A stretch of 64,000 nucleotides of DNA. Origin: an uncultured Eubacteriales bacterium (GTDB lineage Bacteria; Bacillota; Clostridia; Lachnospirales; Cellulosilyticaceae). Shown in pieces: positions 17,495 to 26,812 of the stretch. Numbering within the stretch: position 1 is the stretch's first letter; every line of letters begins with the position of its first letter. The position numbers were made by a program, and so were the translations under genes. Location: NCBI GenBank assembly GCA_900551325.1, contig URVM01000004.1, positions 1 to 64,000 of the forward strand. The letters are read 5' to 3'. The notes beneath the pieces were generated by a model. The model was not told the DNA's origin and searched no databases. It saw only the letters and a program-made list of their open reading frames with translations.

Positions 17495-18911
17495 TTTGTA
17501 ATTCCTCCAATCGTGCAATGATGACTTTTAGTACTTCTATAGTTGGGATAAAATGCTCTGCATAGTGTTCACCATAAATAACACCTTCTGCAACTTGTCT
17601 TTCTAGTGATGCCAAATGATTTTTATGAGCTTCAAGATATTCGGGGGTAGTGATATATCGCTTACAGGTATAACATTTTTGTCTTTTTAGAAGTCTGTCG
17701 CATATCTTTCCATCTTCAATAGGTTTAGTGCAATACCCATCACACATACAAGCACCTTTATCTTTATTAGCCTTGAACCATTCCATTTCGATAGGATTAT
17801 CAAATACGGATTCATCAAGTTGATTAATATTCCCTATAATCCCTATATCTTTGAATGTTTCAGCACGTTCCTTATCTTTTACGTCAGCATAAAAGCGTTT
17901 TGTAATAGATGGGTCAGCATGACCTAAGACTTGTTGGATAACATTGATATTTGTTCCCTTTGAAAGCATATCTGTTCCAAGTGTCCGTCTAAATTGGTGG
18001 CTTGTGAGGTTATATAATTCTCCATTGGTATCTAGGATGTTGTTACGTTTTGTAAAGGAGTTGAACCAGTTCCACATACTTTGTTGCGTTGGTACAGTGA
18101 CTTTTTCAGAATATTCATGAATGAATAGTATGTCTTTAATGCTATTGTTAGCTTCCACACGAAGTTCTTTTGTAACTTCAATTAGTCTTTCTACTGCCTT
18201 AACACATTCAGTTCTGACAGGCATAGGTTGACGTTCTTTGCGTGTTTTGTAGTCAAACCATGTAATTGTATACCCACTAATTAAATGTGGCTTAATACAG
18301 TCAATACGAAGTTTTAATAGGTCACCTATACGCATACCTGTTGATTGCAGGATGATAACTCCATATCTTACATAAGGATTTTCTTCTGTCTTTAAAGCCT
18401 CATTTATTTGTACTAAAACATCATCAGGAATATAGTCTATTTTGAGTTTACGATTTACGCCTGTGTATTCATTACCAGTAAAAATTTCTTTGTCAGGTAC
18501 AGCTTGTGGTTTATGAAGTTGACACCATGCGATAATTGCTTTTAGACAATCTAAACACCCTTTTTGATACGTATAGGATAGAGGAGTTTTTCGTTGAAAC
18601 GCTAATACAGTATGCAAGTATGCTACAAATCCATCTATATCAGTATTATTTAGTTCTCTAAAATCACTTATTTTCTGGGTTTCTGCATAGTTATTAAAGT
18701 ACCTAAACCTATCTAAATCCGCAGAATATAGTTTACTTACTGTCCTATTACCAGTCCTATAATTCTGCCACACATAGTCTTTTACAACGTCTTTGATTTC
18801 CTCACTACCAATATAGGAGAAATCAAACTTAAAGTTCCTTCCATAGTGTTGTGATTTATTATCATTATCTTTTAAATTCCACACATCACCTTCTGGACGG
18901 CTATTCTTCAT
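17481..18911 (-). CDS. Tyrosine recombinase, second of the trio
   Basis: About 476 residues. ATG at 18911 chosen over a TTG 15 bases upstream. Catalytic motifs: TGMRIGDLLKL (Arg), HQFRRTLG (His-x-x-Arg) and GHADPSITKRFYADV (His, nucleophile Tyr). The C-terminal tail has a cysteine cluster (CMCDGYC, CDRLLKRQKCYTC), a probable zinc ribbon shared in kind with the third recombinase. Start overlaps the tnpA end by 11 bases. Three recombinases in tandem are expected to act as one complex on the two transposon ends. Confidence 0.8.
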   Translation of the reverse strand: MKNSRPEGDVWNLKDNDNKSQHYGRNFKFDFSYIGSEEIKDVVKDYVWQNYRTGNRTVSKLYSADLDRFRYFNNYAETQKISDFRELNNTDIDGFVAYLHTVLAFQRKTPLSYTYQKGCLDCLKAIIAWCQLHKPQAVPDKEIFTGNEYTGVNRKLKIDYIPDDVLVQINEALKTEENPYVRYGVIILQSTGMRIGDLLKLRIDCIKPHLISGYTITWFDYKTRKERQPMPVRTECVKAVERLIEVTKELRVEANNSIKDILFIHEYSEKVTVPTQQSMWNWFNSFTKRNNILDTNGELYNLTSHQFRRTLGTDMLSKGTNINVIQQVLGHADPSITKRFYADVKDKERAETFKDIGIIGNINQLDESVFDNPIEMEWFKANKDKGACMCDGYCTKPIEDGKICDRLLKRQKCYTCKRYITTPEYLEAHKNHLASLERQVAEGVIYGEHYAEHFIPTIEVLKVIIARLEELQNGRD

Positions 18912-19986
18912 CAGAAACACCCCCAATCAATGAGCTCTGTCCCCAATATCTTGAAAGGCTATCCTCAATATATGAATTAGATAAGTGGGTATACTTTTGA
19001 GTAGTTGAAATATGTTCATGCCCCAGGATAATCTTTGCTACACTTGCATCCATGCCCTGTTGAATAAGGTTAGAACAGAATGTGTGTCTTAAATCATGGA
19101 AGTTAAAGTAAATACCTATTTCGTCTTGCACCTTTTTAAGTTTGTCATAGGCTGCACGATAAGTTAATTGTTTTCCTTTTTGCCGTTCTTGCTCTGACAC
19201 AAAGATATAGCTATTATCAGTATCAATCATGTTTCTTTCTTCAAAGATAAAATCATCTAGCTCTGCAATTAGTGACATTGGCACATACAAATCTCTTGTT
19301 TTTCCTTTTGATTTAATCTGTTGGAATACTCCTACTGGCTTTGACATGTCAGGTATTGGTACAGATTCAATTTCTAGGTCTAAAACTTCTTGTATTCTTG
19401 CACCTGTCAAGTAGAGCATCTTGTACAGTAAAATATCTCTACGCTTTGTGATCTTGCTTAGAAATACTTCCATTTCATCGTCTGTTACAAGTCTTACTGC
19501 ATGTTTGCTTTCTTTTACTTTGAAGATAGACTGTTTTGTTTTATTATCAGCTTTAGCGTGGTGTAGGATGCTCTTGAACATATTGAACGGTCTATTAACT
19601 TCTCTCATAAGCATAGGGTTATCTATTTCTTGCATATCTGCTTGATACTGATAAAACATATGCACTGTGCTTAATATACGGTTAATAGTTCTATTTGTTC
19701 TTGCACTCTCTTTATGAAGTCCAAGTACATCTTCATCACCTTTTCTTAGATAGTCTATAAAATCAGCTATCATGTTTGGTGCGACTTTATCGTATTCATA
19801 TCCATTTTTATATAGAAACTTCCAGAACGTTCTTAGATCACTTCCGTTAGCTTTTAATGTATTGATTGCACTATCCTTTTGTCTTTGAAATTTCAAGTAG
19901 TTATAAACTGGCTTAATAATCCTCATTTCATTATCCAGTAGGACTACTATTTCTTTTCCTGTTTCTTTTATAACATGTAGTTCCAT
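18901..19986 (-). CDS. tnpA: Tyrosine recombinase, Tn554 TnpA-like
   Basis: A 361-residue recombinase, the same length I remember for Tn554 TnpA. The N-terminal SAM-like domain (about 20-125) is followed by a catalytic domain with TGARIQEVLDLE (Arg), HDLRHTF (His-x-x-Arg-His), GHEHISTTQKYTHL (His and Tyr nucleophile). First gene of the module: AAGG lies 9 bases before the ATG. A TATAAT box and a LexA-type palindrome lie 65-95 bases upstream. Confidence 0.85.
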   Translation of the reverse strand: MELHVIKETGKEIVVLLDNEMRIIKPVYNYLKFQRQKDSAINTLKANGSDLRTFWKFLYKNGYEYDKVAPNMIADFIDYLRKGDEDVLGLHKESARTNRTINRILSTVHMFYQYQADMQEIDNPMLMREVNRPFNMFKSILHHAKADNKTKQSIFKVKESKHAVRLVTDDEMEVFLSKITKRRDILLYKMLYLTGARIQEVLDLEIESVPIPDMSKPVGVFQQIKSKGKTRDLYVPMSLIAELDDFIFEERNMIDTDNSYIFVSEQERQKGKQLTYRAAYDKLKKVQDEIGIYFNFHDLRHTFCSNLIQQGMDASVAKIILGHEHISTTQKYTHLSNSYIEDSLSRYWGQSSLIGGVSDEE

Positions 19987-20065
19987 TCATGTTGTCCTTC
20001 TTTCACGTCTAGTATATGTCTTTTAAGTTAGTATTCTTATTTATACTATATATTATACCACTTAA

Positions 20066-20079
20066 AGAACATACGTTCT
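20066..20079. promoter_or_regulatory. LexA/SOS-type operator at the Tn554-like module promoter
   Basis: A perfect 14-bp palindrome AGAACATACGTTCT, which fits the Gram-positive LexA box (GAAC-N4-GTTC; B. subtilis consensus CGAACATRYGTTCG). On the minus strand a TATAAT starts 14 bases after it, so the palindrome covers the -35/spacer region of the probable tnpA promoter, the right place for repression. LexA itself is not in the window. Confidence 0.55.
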
Positions 20080-20338
20080 ACATGTGTTTTACTGGATAAT
20101 ATTATTCAATGTTGTTCCTTGCATGTTATTACTTGTTATACAATATAAATCTCTATATCTATTGTATTTATTAGGCTATAGAGTATCTTATATTAGTTAT
20201 ACTTCCTATACATTAATCACTAAAGATAACATATAAACTCCTTTTATTTATTGCTATCTAAATCTTGATTAAATCAATTTTACAAAATTTTTTTCTTTAA
20301 TGCTATCACTTTTCAATATAAAATTAGACGAATATTAA
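20080..20338. other. AT-rich intergenic region upstream of the Tn554-like module
   Basis: No gene, RNA or clear repeat is seen in this stretch of about 260 bases. It should contain one transposon terminus, since Tn554-type elements begin shortly upstream of tnpA, but these ends lack inverted repeats and I could not place the border. Confidence 0.4.
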
Positions 20339-20394
20339 AAGCCTATCATTTTATTTTAGAAGACAGTGTACTCAAAAATAAAAATGTTAGGCTT
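20339..20394 (-). terminator. Rho-independent terminator of the SpoIIP-like gene
   Basis: AAGCCTATCATTTTATTTT pairs with its near complement ending in GTTAGGCTT, with the T run falling on the minus strand. Located 55 bases after the stop codon. Confidence 0.6.
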
Positions 20395-20449
20395 GTTGTA
20401 TCTCTAAAATGAATCCTATTCTATTGAGAATAATTCCACGATCTAAATA

Positions 20450-21274
20450 TTATTTCACTATCTTTTCTAGATTTAAAACTTTCGCTAGAACTTCAGTAAA
20501 TGGATGAACTGCATTTACTGCCTCTTCTAAGGTGTCGTTGTTGTTTCCAATGTTAATTAATAATGATTTAGGTGCCATATGTAAGTTATATCTAAAAGGT
20601 TTTATTACAATAGATGAGATCAACTTAGGTGCTAATTTATCACTATTATATTTCATCTGTGTACTAAAACTAAGATTATCTTCTACATAAGTGTTGGGAT
20701 ATGTTTTTGAACTACCTATTTTTCCACTGCTTTCATCCATACTTAAGCCATTTACTATGTTAATTGTTGCTGTTGATTTCTCATCTATTAAAGTAGCTGT
20801 TGGTTCCATTCCTCCATCTCTATGAACATCAATGATTACTTCTATAGAAGGATTTTCTTTGAGAATATTTTCTACTAAAGGTTCAATATATTCATATGCA
20901 CCAACTAGGTGACCTTTATTATTAGGATCCTTATAATGCAATACAGATACTTGATAATTAGCCTCTAAAACCTTCTCTAACTCACTACCTATATCAATGA
21001 CACTTCCTTCATTATTCTTATAAGTTTCCTGAGGATGAGAATTGATTATTAATATTTGTGGTTTACTAGTAGTCTTTTTAATAGATAAATCTTTAGTTAG
21101 AAGTTTACTAATATCTAGTTGATTTCTCAAATCAATTTCCTTATCTTCCTGAAAAATTTTTTCATAAGTTACCTTTGTATTTACCACATTAGGTACGCCT
21201 GCATAAGTCATATGACTAACTGATATCATCATTAGTAAACTGGTTATGCTTAATAGTATGTGATTGATTTTCAT
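20450..21274 (-). CDS. SpoIIP-family N-acetylmuramoyl-L-alanine amidase homologue, catalytic Glu replaced
   Basis: A 274-residue exported protein with a signal peptide (about 1-25) and a SpoIIP-type domain (about 70-268). Zinc-site histidines are visible as H80 in INSHPQETY and H151 in DVHRDGG. The family end motif LL-x-E-x-G..NTLEEA appears here as LLINIGNNNDTLEEA, so the conserved Glu is Asn241. True SpoIIP degrades septal peptidoglycan during engulfment. The short N-terminal part and the Glu-to-Asn change suggest a divergent or inactive paralogue. AAGGAGG lies before the ATG; monocistronic. Confidence 0.75.
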   Translation of the reverse strand: MKINHILLSITSLLMMISVSHMTYAGVPNVVNTKVTYEKIFQEDKEIDLRNQLDISKLLTKDLSIKKTTSKPQILIINSHPQETYKNNEGSVIDIGSELEKVLEANYQVSVLHYKDPNNKGHLVGAYEYIEPLVENILKENPSIEVIIDVHRDGGMEPTATLIDEKSTATINIVNGLSMDESSGKIGSSKTYPNTYVEDNLSFSTQMKYNSDKLAPKLISSIVIKPFRYNLHMAPKSLLINIGNNNDTLEEAVNAVHPFTEVLAKVLNLEKIVK

Positions 21275-21414
21275 GAACTTCCTCCTTAATACTTTGGTTT
21301 TATTATTACACCTTATGAATCTTTTCTATTATTTATGTACTAGCTTTATAATTTTATCTTATTGTAATATTAAATCGACTAATTTTTATATTCGTATCTC
21401 TTCCTACTCTCATA

Positions 21415-21454
21415 AAAAAGTAGGAACCTCCAATAATTAGGTTCCTACTTTTTT
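21415..21454. terminator. Bidirectional Rho-independent terminator
   Basis: A perfect 16-bp stem (AAAAAAGTAGGAACCT and complement) with a short loop and A/T runs on both sides, located just after the ABC exporter pair. Confidence 0.85.
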
Positions 21455-21480
21455 ATATGTATTTAATACCTCAAATTTTC

Positions 21481-23244
21481 CTACGTCTGTAAATCTGATA
21501 TAAATTGGCTTTCATATAGCTCTTTATAAAGCCCGCCTTGTGTAAGGAGTTCTTCATGATTACCTTGTTCTACAATCTGACCATCCTTCATGACAAGTAT
21601 GCGGTCAGCCTCAAGAATAGTTGAGAGTCTATGAGCAATAATAAAGCTGGTCTTTCCTTTAGTTACTTTGTCTGTTACTTCTTTAATTTTTATTTCTGTG
21701 AGCGGGTCTACGGAAGAGGTAGCTTCATCTAGTATGTAAAGGGGTGGATTGCACATAAAGGTTCTAGCAATATTTATAAGTTGTTTTTGTCCTGCTGATA
21801 GGCTGCCTAAATCTCCTGTAAGTAGAGTGTCATAGCCATTTGGTAAGGCACTTATAAATTCATCTACACCTATTTCTTCGCACAGTGCTTGAATCCTTTC
21901 TTTATCTATCCCTTCTGTTTTTATACCATAGCTTATATTTTCATAAATACTGCCTCCAAAGAGCCAGCTTTCTTGTAAGACCATAGCAAAGTGTTGCCTT
22001 AGGTAATCCAGTGGCATCTGTCTAATATCTACACCATCTATTTGGATACAGCCTTCTGTTACATCATAAAAACGCATTAAAAGACTAATAAGTGTAGTCT
22101 TTCCTGAGCCTGTAGCACCTACAATAGCTATTTTTTCTCCTGGCTTTATAGTCAAATTAATATGCTTTAATACTTCACTAGCTCCATCATAGGTAAAGGA
22201 TACATCTTGAAACACCACTTCCCCTTTTACCTCTTGTATAGGTTTACACGTATCTAGACTTAAAGTTGGTTCATCTTTTTCTACTTCATGGTTAAGGATG
22301 CCAAATACACGATCACAAGCTGCTAATGCTACTTGGAACATATTCATCACGTTAGCTGTATCAATAATCGGTCCTGCAAATCGCTTAGAGTATAGGACAA
22401 AAGTAGAAATGCTTCCTATAGATAATTCTCCTTTTAAAACAAGTATGGTTCCTATAATGCAGATAAGGGTAAAGTTTAAGTTGTTAATAGCATTCATAGA
22501 AGGCATAAGCATACTGGACATAGTTTCTGCTTTACTGCCTGATTGTTTTAGGCGTCCTGATATGCCAAAGAAATTTTCTTTATTGTATTCTTCTATCCCA
22601 TACACCTTTACTGTCTTTTGTGCTGTAATCATTTCTTCTGCATAACCACAGAGTTCACCATAGTCCGTCTTTTTGCTACGAAAAAGCACTCTTGACTTTC
22701 TGGAGATAAACTTGGCACTTATAAACATCATAGGTACAGTCACTATAAAAATACATGTCATCCATCCACTAATTTCAAGCATAAAGCCTAGGGCACTTAC
22801 AACCGTTACGCCCCCTGTTAAAAGGGTAATCACATCTGCTGATACAGTTTCACTAATATTATCTATATCTGTACTTATAATACTAATAATATTTCCCTTT
22901 GTTGTCCCATCAAAATAGGCTACAGGTAAACGAAGAAGCCTAGAAAATACGTCATGCCTTAAATCCAGAACAACACTTTGAGCTGTTTTTAGCATAAGAA
23001 GATTTTGCACTACACTTAAAGCCCAGGTAAAGGCTGCAATAGCAAGAATGCTTATACTTCCCTTCATGATAAAGTCAAAGTCAACCTTACCCGTTCCCAG
23101 TCCTATCGCATCTACCATTTGTCCTGTAATATAAGGAATACGTAGAGAAAGAATATTGGCAATGACTACAATGATACAAACAAATCCAAATTGAATCTTG
23201 TAAGGTAATAAATAACCTATAAGTTGTTTAAATGATTGTCTCAT
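21481..23244 (-). CDS. ABC exporter half-transporter, second subunit of a pair
   Basis: A 587-residue fused permease-ATPase. I start it at 23244 (MRQSFKQL..) because AAGGAGAG precedes it, and it overlaps the upstream partner gene by 17 bases. Six membrane segments are followed by an ATPase with Walker A GATGSGKT, signature LSAGQ, and Walker B LYILDEATSSVD. The signature LSAGQ is a normal variant and the Glu after Walker B is kept. With the 23228-24964 protein it should form a heterodimeric multidrug-type exporter. Confidence 0.88.
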   Translation of the reverse strand: MRQSFKQLIGYLLPYKIQFGFVCIIVVIANILSLRIPYITGQMVDAIGLGTGKVDFDFIMKGSISILAIAAFTWALSVVQNLLMLKTAQSVVLDLRHDVFSRLLRLPVAYFDGTTKGNIISIISTDIDNISETVSADVITLLTGGVTVVSALGFMLEISGWMTCIFIVTVPMMFISAKFISRKSRVLFRSKKTDYGELCGYAEEMITAQKTVKVYGIEEYNKENFFGISGRLKQSGSKAETMSSMLMPSMNAINNLNFTLICIIGTILVLKGELSIGSISTFVLYSKRFAGPIIDTANVMNMFQVALAACDRVFGILNHEVEKDEPTLSLDTCKPIQEVKGEVVFQDVSFTYDGASEVLKHINLTIKPGEKIAIVGATGSGKTTLISLLMRFYDVTEGCIQIDGVDIRQMPLDYLRQHFAMVLQESWLFGGSIYENISYGIKTEGIDKERIQALCEEIGVDEFISALPNGYDTLLTGDLGSLSAGQKQLINIARTFMCNPPLYILDEATSSVDPLTEIKIKEVTDKVTKGKTSFIIAHRLSTILEADRILVMKDGQIVEQGNHEELLTQGGLYKELYESQFISDLQT

Positions 23245-24964
23245 AAAGTTCCATCTCTCCTTTCTCTTGTGCCTTACAAATCTCTCTATATACTTGACAA
23301 GTTTGAAGTAAAGATTCATGGGTACCAAGGCCTACTTGTTTACCTTCTTCTAGTACTAGAATTTTGTCTGCATTTTTAATACTACTTATACGTTGAGCGA
23401 TAAGAATCACTGTCTGCTTCGCATAATTTTCTCTTAAAGCTTGTCGTAACTTTAAATCCGTCTTGTAGTCAAGGGCCGATGATACATCATCTAAGATAAC
23501 TAAGTCTGACTGTCTATATAGAGTTCTTGCTACACTAATCCTTTGCTTTTGACCACCTGATAGATTGTTTCCATTTTGTGAGATTTCGTGTTCAAAATGT
23601 TCGTCTAGCTCCTCTAAAAGTTCCCGAATTTGTGCTGAGTTTACGGATTCTTCTAATCTTTCCTCATCAAAAGCCTTATCCAATATAATATTTTCTTTAA
23701 TACTCATACTAAAAATATTATACTGTTGCATGGCTGCTGTAATTTTTTGGGTTAAATATTTTTTATCATAGTCTTTAATGTTTCTACCTTGGAAATAAAT
23801 CTGTCCTTTAGTGGGTTCGTACAATCTTAAAATCAAATTCAATATACTAGTTTTTCCAGCACCTGTTGTACCAATAATGGCCATTGTTTCCCCTCTACTT
23901 ATATGAAAAGAAATATTTTCTAAAGCGTATTGTTTTGTATAAGGATATTTAAAGCATACTTCCTTAAAAGCAAGAACGCTATCTTCTCTTACAGGTGTTG
24001 TTGCCTCACCATATTGGGTATAAGTTTCAAGTGAAAGTACCTCTTGAATACGTGTACCTGAACTACTTGCTTGACTATACATCATAAACATACGTGGTAT
24101 AGCCATCATGGCACTTAGTACCATATTAATATAGTTTAAAATGGTAACAATCTTACCTATTTGAAGTTCTCCTGCATTCACGCGCATACCACTTACAATT
24201 AAAATTAAAATAATGGTTACATTGACTACTAAGCTGACCAAAGGCCCTGTATAGGCATTTACCTTACCTGCTTTTAGTTCAAAATCTTTTATTGTTCTAC
24301 TTTGTTTATCTAGTCTTTCTACTTCTTCTACTATTTTTCCAAAAGCTTTAATCTGACGCATACCACCTAAGTTTTCTCTTAAAATACTTGTCATCTTATC
24401 TAAATTTTGCTTTGCCTGCCTATAGATAGGCCTTGTAAGCTTAAAACTTATCATACTTACTCCAAATAAAAGAAACATGCCACCAAACATAACGCAGGTT
24501 AAGTAAGGATCTAGTAGAAGAGACATGACTGTACCACCAATCATAATTAGTGGTCCTCTCACCATCATTCTACAGGTCATCATCACTGTACGTTGAATAT
24601 GCTCCACATCACTTGTTACACGGGTAATAAGTGATGCAGTAGATACTTTTTCTACGTCATAAATAGTCAGTTTTTGAATATGGTCAAATAAAATATTGCG
24701 CAAGGACTCTCCTATATTTTGACCGCCTTTCACAGCTAATATATGTGCTCTTGCCGTAATAAACCAACCGAGTATTGTCATAACTAACATTGCCCCACAA
24801 AGCACTATAATTAGCTCTATATTCCTATGTCTAATCCCTTCATCAATAACATAACTCATTAAAAAAGGAATCATTAATTCACAAATAGTACTTATGGCTT
24901 TTAGTGTAATCGCTAATATAACCGTATTTTTATAGGGGGCTATATACTTATATAAGCCTTTCAT
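23228..24964 (-). CDS. ABC exporter half-transporter, first subunit, degenerate catalytic site
   Basis: A 578-residue fused permease-ATPase. Start at 24964 chosen because GGGAGG lies 9 bases upstream. Walker A is GTTGAGKT and the signature is LSGGQ, but Walker B ends LVILDDVSSALD: the catalytic Glu is Asp, and the usual switch His region reads LIAQRIS, with Gln for His. This asymmetry is known from heterodimeric exporters such as TM287/288 and BmrCD, where one site binds but hardly hydrolyses ATP. Paired with the overlapping downstream gene. Confidence 0.88.
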   Translation of the reverse strand: MKGLYKYIAPYKNTVILAITLKAISTICELMIPFLMSYVIDEGIRHRNIELIIVLCGAMLVMTILGWFITARAHILAVKGGQNIGESLRNILFDHIQKLTIYDVEKVSTASLITRVTSDVEHIQRTVMMTCRMMVRGPLIMIGGTVMSLLLDPYLTCVMFGGMFLLFGVSMISFKLTRPIYRQAKQNLDKMTSILRENLGGMRQIKAFGKIVEEVERLDKQSRTIKDFELKAGKVNAYTGPLVSLVVNVTIILILIVSGMRVNAGELQIGKIVTILNYINMVLSAMMAIPRMFMMYSQASSSGTRIQEVLSLETYTQYGEATTPVREDSVLAFKEVCFKYPYTKQYALENISFHISRGETMAIIGTTGAGKTSILNLILRLYEPTKGQIYFQGRNIKDYDKKYLTQKITAAMQQYNIFSMSIKENIILDKAFDEERLEESVNSAQIRELLEELDEHFEHEISQNGNNLSGGQKQRISVARTLYRQSDLVILDDVSSALDYKTDLKLRQALRENYAKQTVILIAQRISSIKNADKILVLEEGKQVGLGTHESLLQTCQVYREICKAQEKGEMELYETII

Positions 24965-25121
24965 TTCCACTTCCCTCCCATACATTATTTTTTATACTCT
25001 TATATTATATTACATTTTTATGTTATTTACTATTTTTTACTAAATTTAGTATGCCATTTACTTGTACTTCAGTGGATACTTTACTCGATCCTTACATACA
25101 AAAAAGTAGTATTATGCATAA

Positions 25122-25163
25122 AAAGGGTGTAACAAACGAGAATACTCGTTTGTTACACCCTTT
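25122..25163 (-). terminator. Rho-independent terminator of the sugar transporter operon
   Basis: A perfect 19-bp stem (AAAGGGTGTAACAAACGAG and complement) with loop AATA directly follows the solute-binding protein gene stop codon. Confidence 0.85.
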
Positions 25164-25168
25164 AATGA

Positions 25169-26776
25169 TTATTGCCAACCTAATTCTTTTGCTGTATCAT
25201 TTACTTCTTTAATCATAGCTGATAAACCATTTGCTTCATATTTAGCCAATAAATCTTCATACATTTTTTCTACTGGCTCTGTTCCCATCATAATATTAAG
25301 TAAGTCGTCTGCTGGTTTAATAATGAACTTATCTTTAAGTGGTGTAGATAAGTATGTATAACGCATATCAAATTCTGGTAATGTACCTTCTTCTTTAGCT
25401 TCCTTATATTTGTTTTGGTTAAGTTCTCTATATTCGTCTGGTGTAGCAGATGGTAATTGTTTATCCCAAACCCCTGTACCCCATTGTAAAAGTGTATTTA
25501 AATATTTTGGTGCTTCATACTTACTTTCAAATGTTGCAGCATCTTTTAGAACAACTTTGCCATCTACAACATCATAATCTTCACCTTCAAAACCATAGTT
25601 AATTAATTTTTTACCTTCTTCTGATGCTAAGAAATCATAAATCTCTAATATTTTGTTTAACTTTTCGTCACTTACAGCAGATGAAATATAAGACTCTGAC
25701 CAAGATGTTCTAAATACTGAGAAGTATTTATTACCATCTGTAGCTGGAAGAAGTTTAAGTACTTTAATAGCATCTAAAGGATTTTGTCCTGGGTATACGC
25801 TTTCCCAATGTTTTCCTGCAAAGTCATATACTTTAGCTGGTCCTCCTGCTTGTACAAGTGCAGCAATTTGACCTTGTAAAAACTTATCTTGTGCTTGTTG
25901 TACTTTTGTTAAGGCAATATCTTTCTCAATGACTCCACTTTCATACATCTGTCTTGCAAGCTTAAATGTAGCAAGTGCATCACCTGCAAAGTAAGCTGGT
26001 ATATATTGTCCATCTTTTTCCACCCATTTATAGTCACTACCACTACCATCTGACATAGCTGCTGGTAAGCTATAAGTAAATAAGAAACCATCTAATAAAG
26101 TAGTAAGTGTACTTGTAAGACCACCTATGTTCTTTCCTTCTGGATCAGCTTCTACAATCTTTTTAATCATATCTTGGAATTCTTCCCAAGTTTCAGGTTC
26201 TTTTGTTACTCCTGCTTTTTGTGCTAGGTCCCATCTATAAAGAACTGTTCTATCTATAGCATTCCAATAGTTATCTGGGTAAGTTTTTCTTGGTATACAA
26301 TAAAGTTTACCCTCAATTTTAAGTGCTTCAATATCATCTGCATCTAAGTACTCTACTAAGTTTGGATAAGCTGATAAATCTTCTGGTAAGCCTTTTACAA
26401 CCCCTTGTGAAATCCAATCATGATAATAAGATGTACCGATAGAATCTACAGAGAAAATATCTGGTAAGCTTCCTGACGCTGCCCAAAGTTGGATTTTTTG
26501 TGCATAGTCATCCCAAGTTGTATTCATTGGTACAAACTTTACATTAAACTTTTCTTCGAGAGTTGCTAAAATTTTATCATCCTTGCCCTTTGTAAGACCT
26601 TTTTCAACATCCCAGTGAGCAATACTAATTTCCATTGGTTTCCCACTAGCTTCTTTTCCACCACCTGCATTTGCTGTGCCTGAAGTTGCTCCTCCATTTT
26701 GTGTACAGCCTGCAAAGCTTCCTACTACTAAAAGTTGTGCACAAAGTAAAAGTGTCCATTTTCTAATTCTTTTCAT
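25169..26776 (-). CDS. Extracellular solute-binding lipoprotein (LplA-like)
   Basis: A 535-residue ABC importer substrate-binding protein. The signal peptide ends in a lipobox GSFAGC with Cys24 as lipidation site, followed by a Gly/Ala-rich linker. The body has the family 1 solute-binding pattern (AQKIQLWAASGSLPDIFSVD) and the large size of LplA-type proteins for complex oligosaccharides or polysaccharide fragments. Last gene of the operon LplB-LplC-LplA, opposite the divergent YesM/YesN genes. Found on the outer face of the membrane. Substrate unknown. Confidence 0.88.
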   Translation of the reverse strand: MKRIRKWTLLLCAQLLVVGSFAGCTQNGGATSGTANAGGGKEASGKPMEISIAHWDVEKGLTKGKDDKILATLEEKFNVKFVPMNTTWDDYAQKIQLWAASGSLPDIFSVDSIGTSYYHDWISQGVVKGLPEDLSAYPNLVEYLDADDIEALKIEGKLYCIPRKTYPDNYWNAIDRTVLYRWDLAQKAGVTKEPETWEEFQDMIKKIVEADPEGKNIGGLTSTLTTLLDGFLFTYSLPAAMSDGSGSDYKWVEKDGQYIPAYFAGDALATFKLARQMYESGVIEKDIALTKVQQAQDKFLQGQIAALVQAGGPAKVYDFAGKHWESVYPGQNPLDAIKVLKLLPATDGNKYFSVFRTSWSESYISSAVSDEKLNKILEIYDFLASEEGKKLINYGFEGEDYDVVDGKVVLKDAATFESKYEAPKYLNTLLQWGTGVWDKQLPSATPDEYRELNQNKYKEAKEEGTLPEFDMRYTYLSTPLKDKFIIKPADDLLNIMMGTEPVEKMYEDLLAKYEANGLSAMIKEVNDTAKELGWQ

Positions 26777-26812
26777 CGTCTTTCCCCCTAATATTCTTTT
26801 TTATAACTTCCC

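Larger units (their letters stand above)
15547..20079 (-). mobile_element. Tn554-like transposition module (three tyrosine recombinases plus TnpC/DUF6262)
   Basis: Four overlapping minus-strand genes: 361-, about 476- and about 515-residue tyrosine recombinases and a 140-residue helix-turn-helix/coiled-coil protein. Known Tn554 has TnpA (361 residues), TnpB and TnpC in this order, so this is a Tn554-type module with an extra recombinase. Coordinates cover the genes and the upstream operator only. I could not define termini; the small genes at 14772-15440 may be cargo. Confidence 0.75.

Noticed and set aside
25122..25163. Hairpin of 19 bp as a REP-like or mobile repeat
   Set aside because: Placed directly after the solute-binding protein gene; an ordinary terminator explains it.
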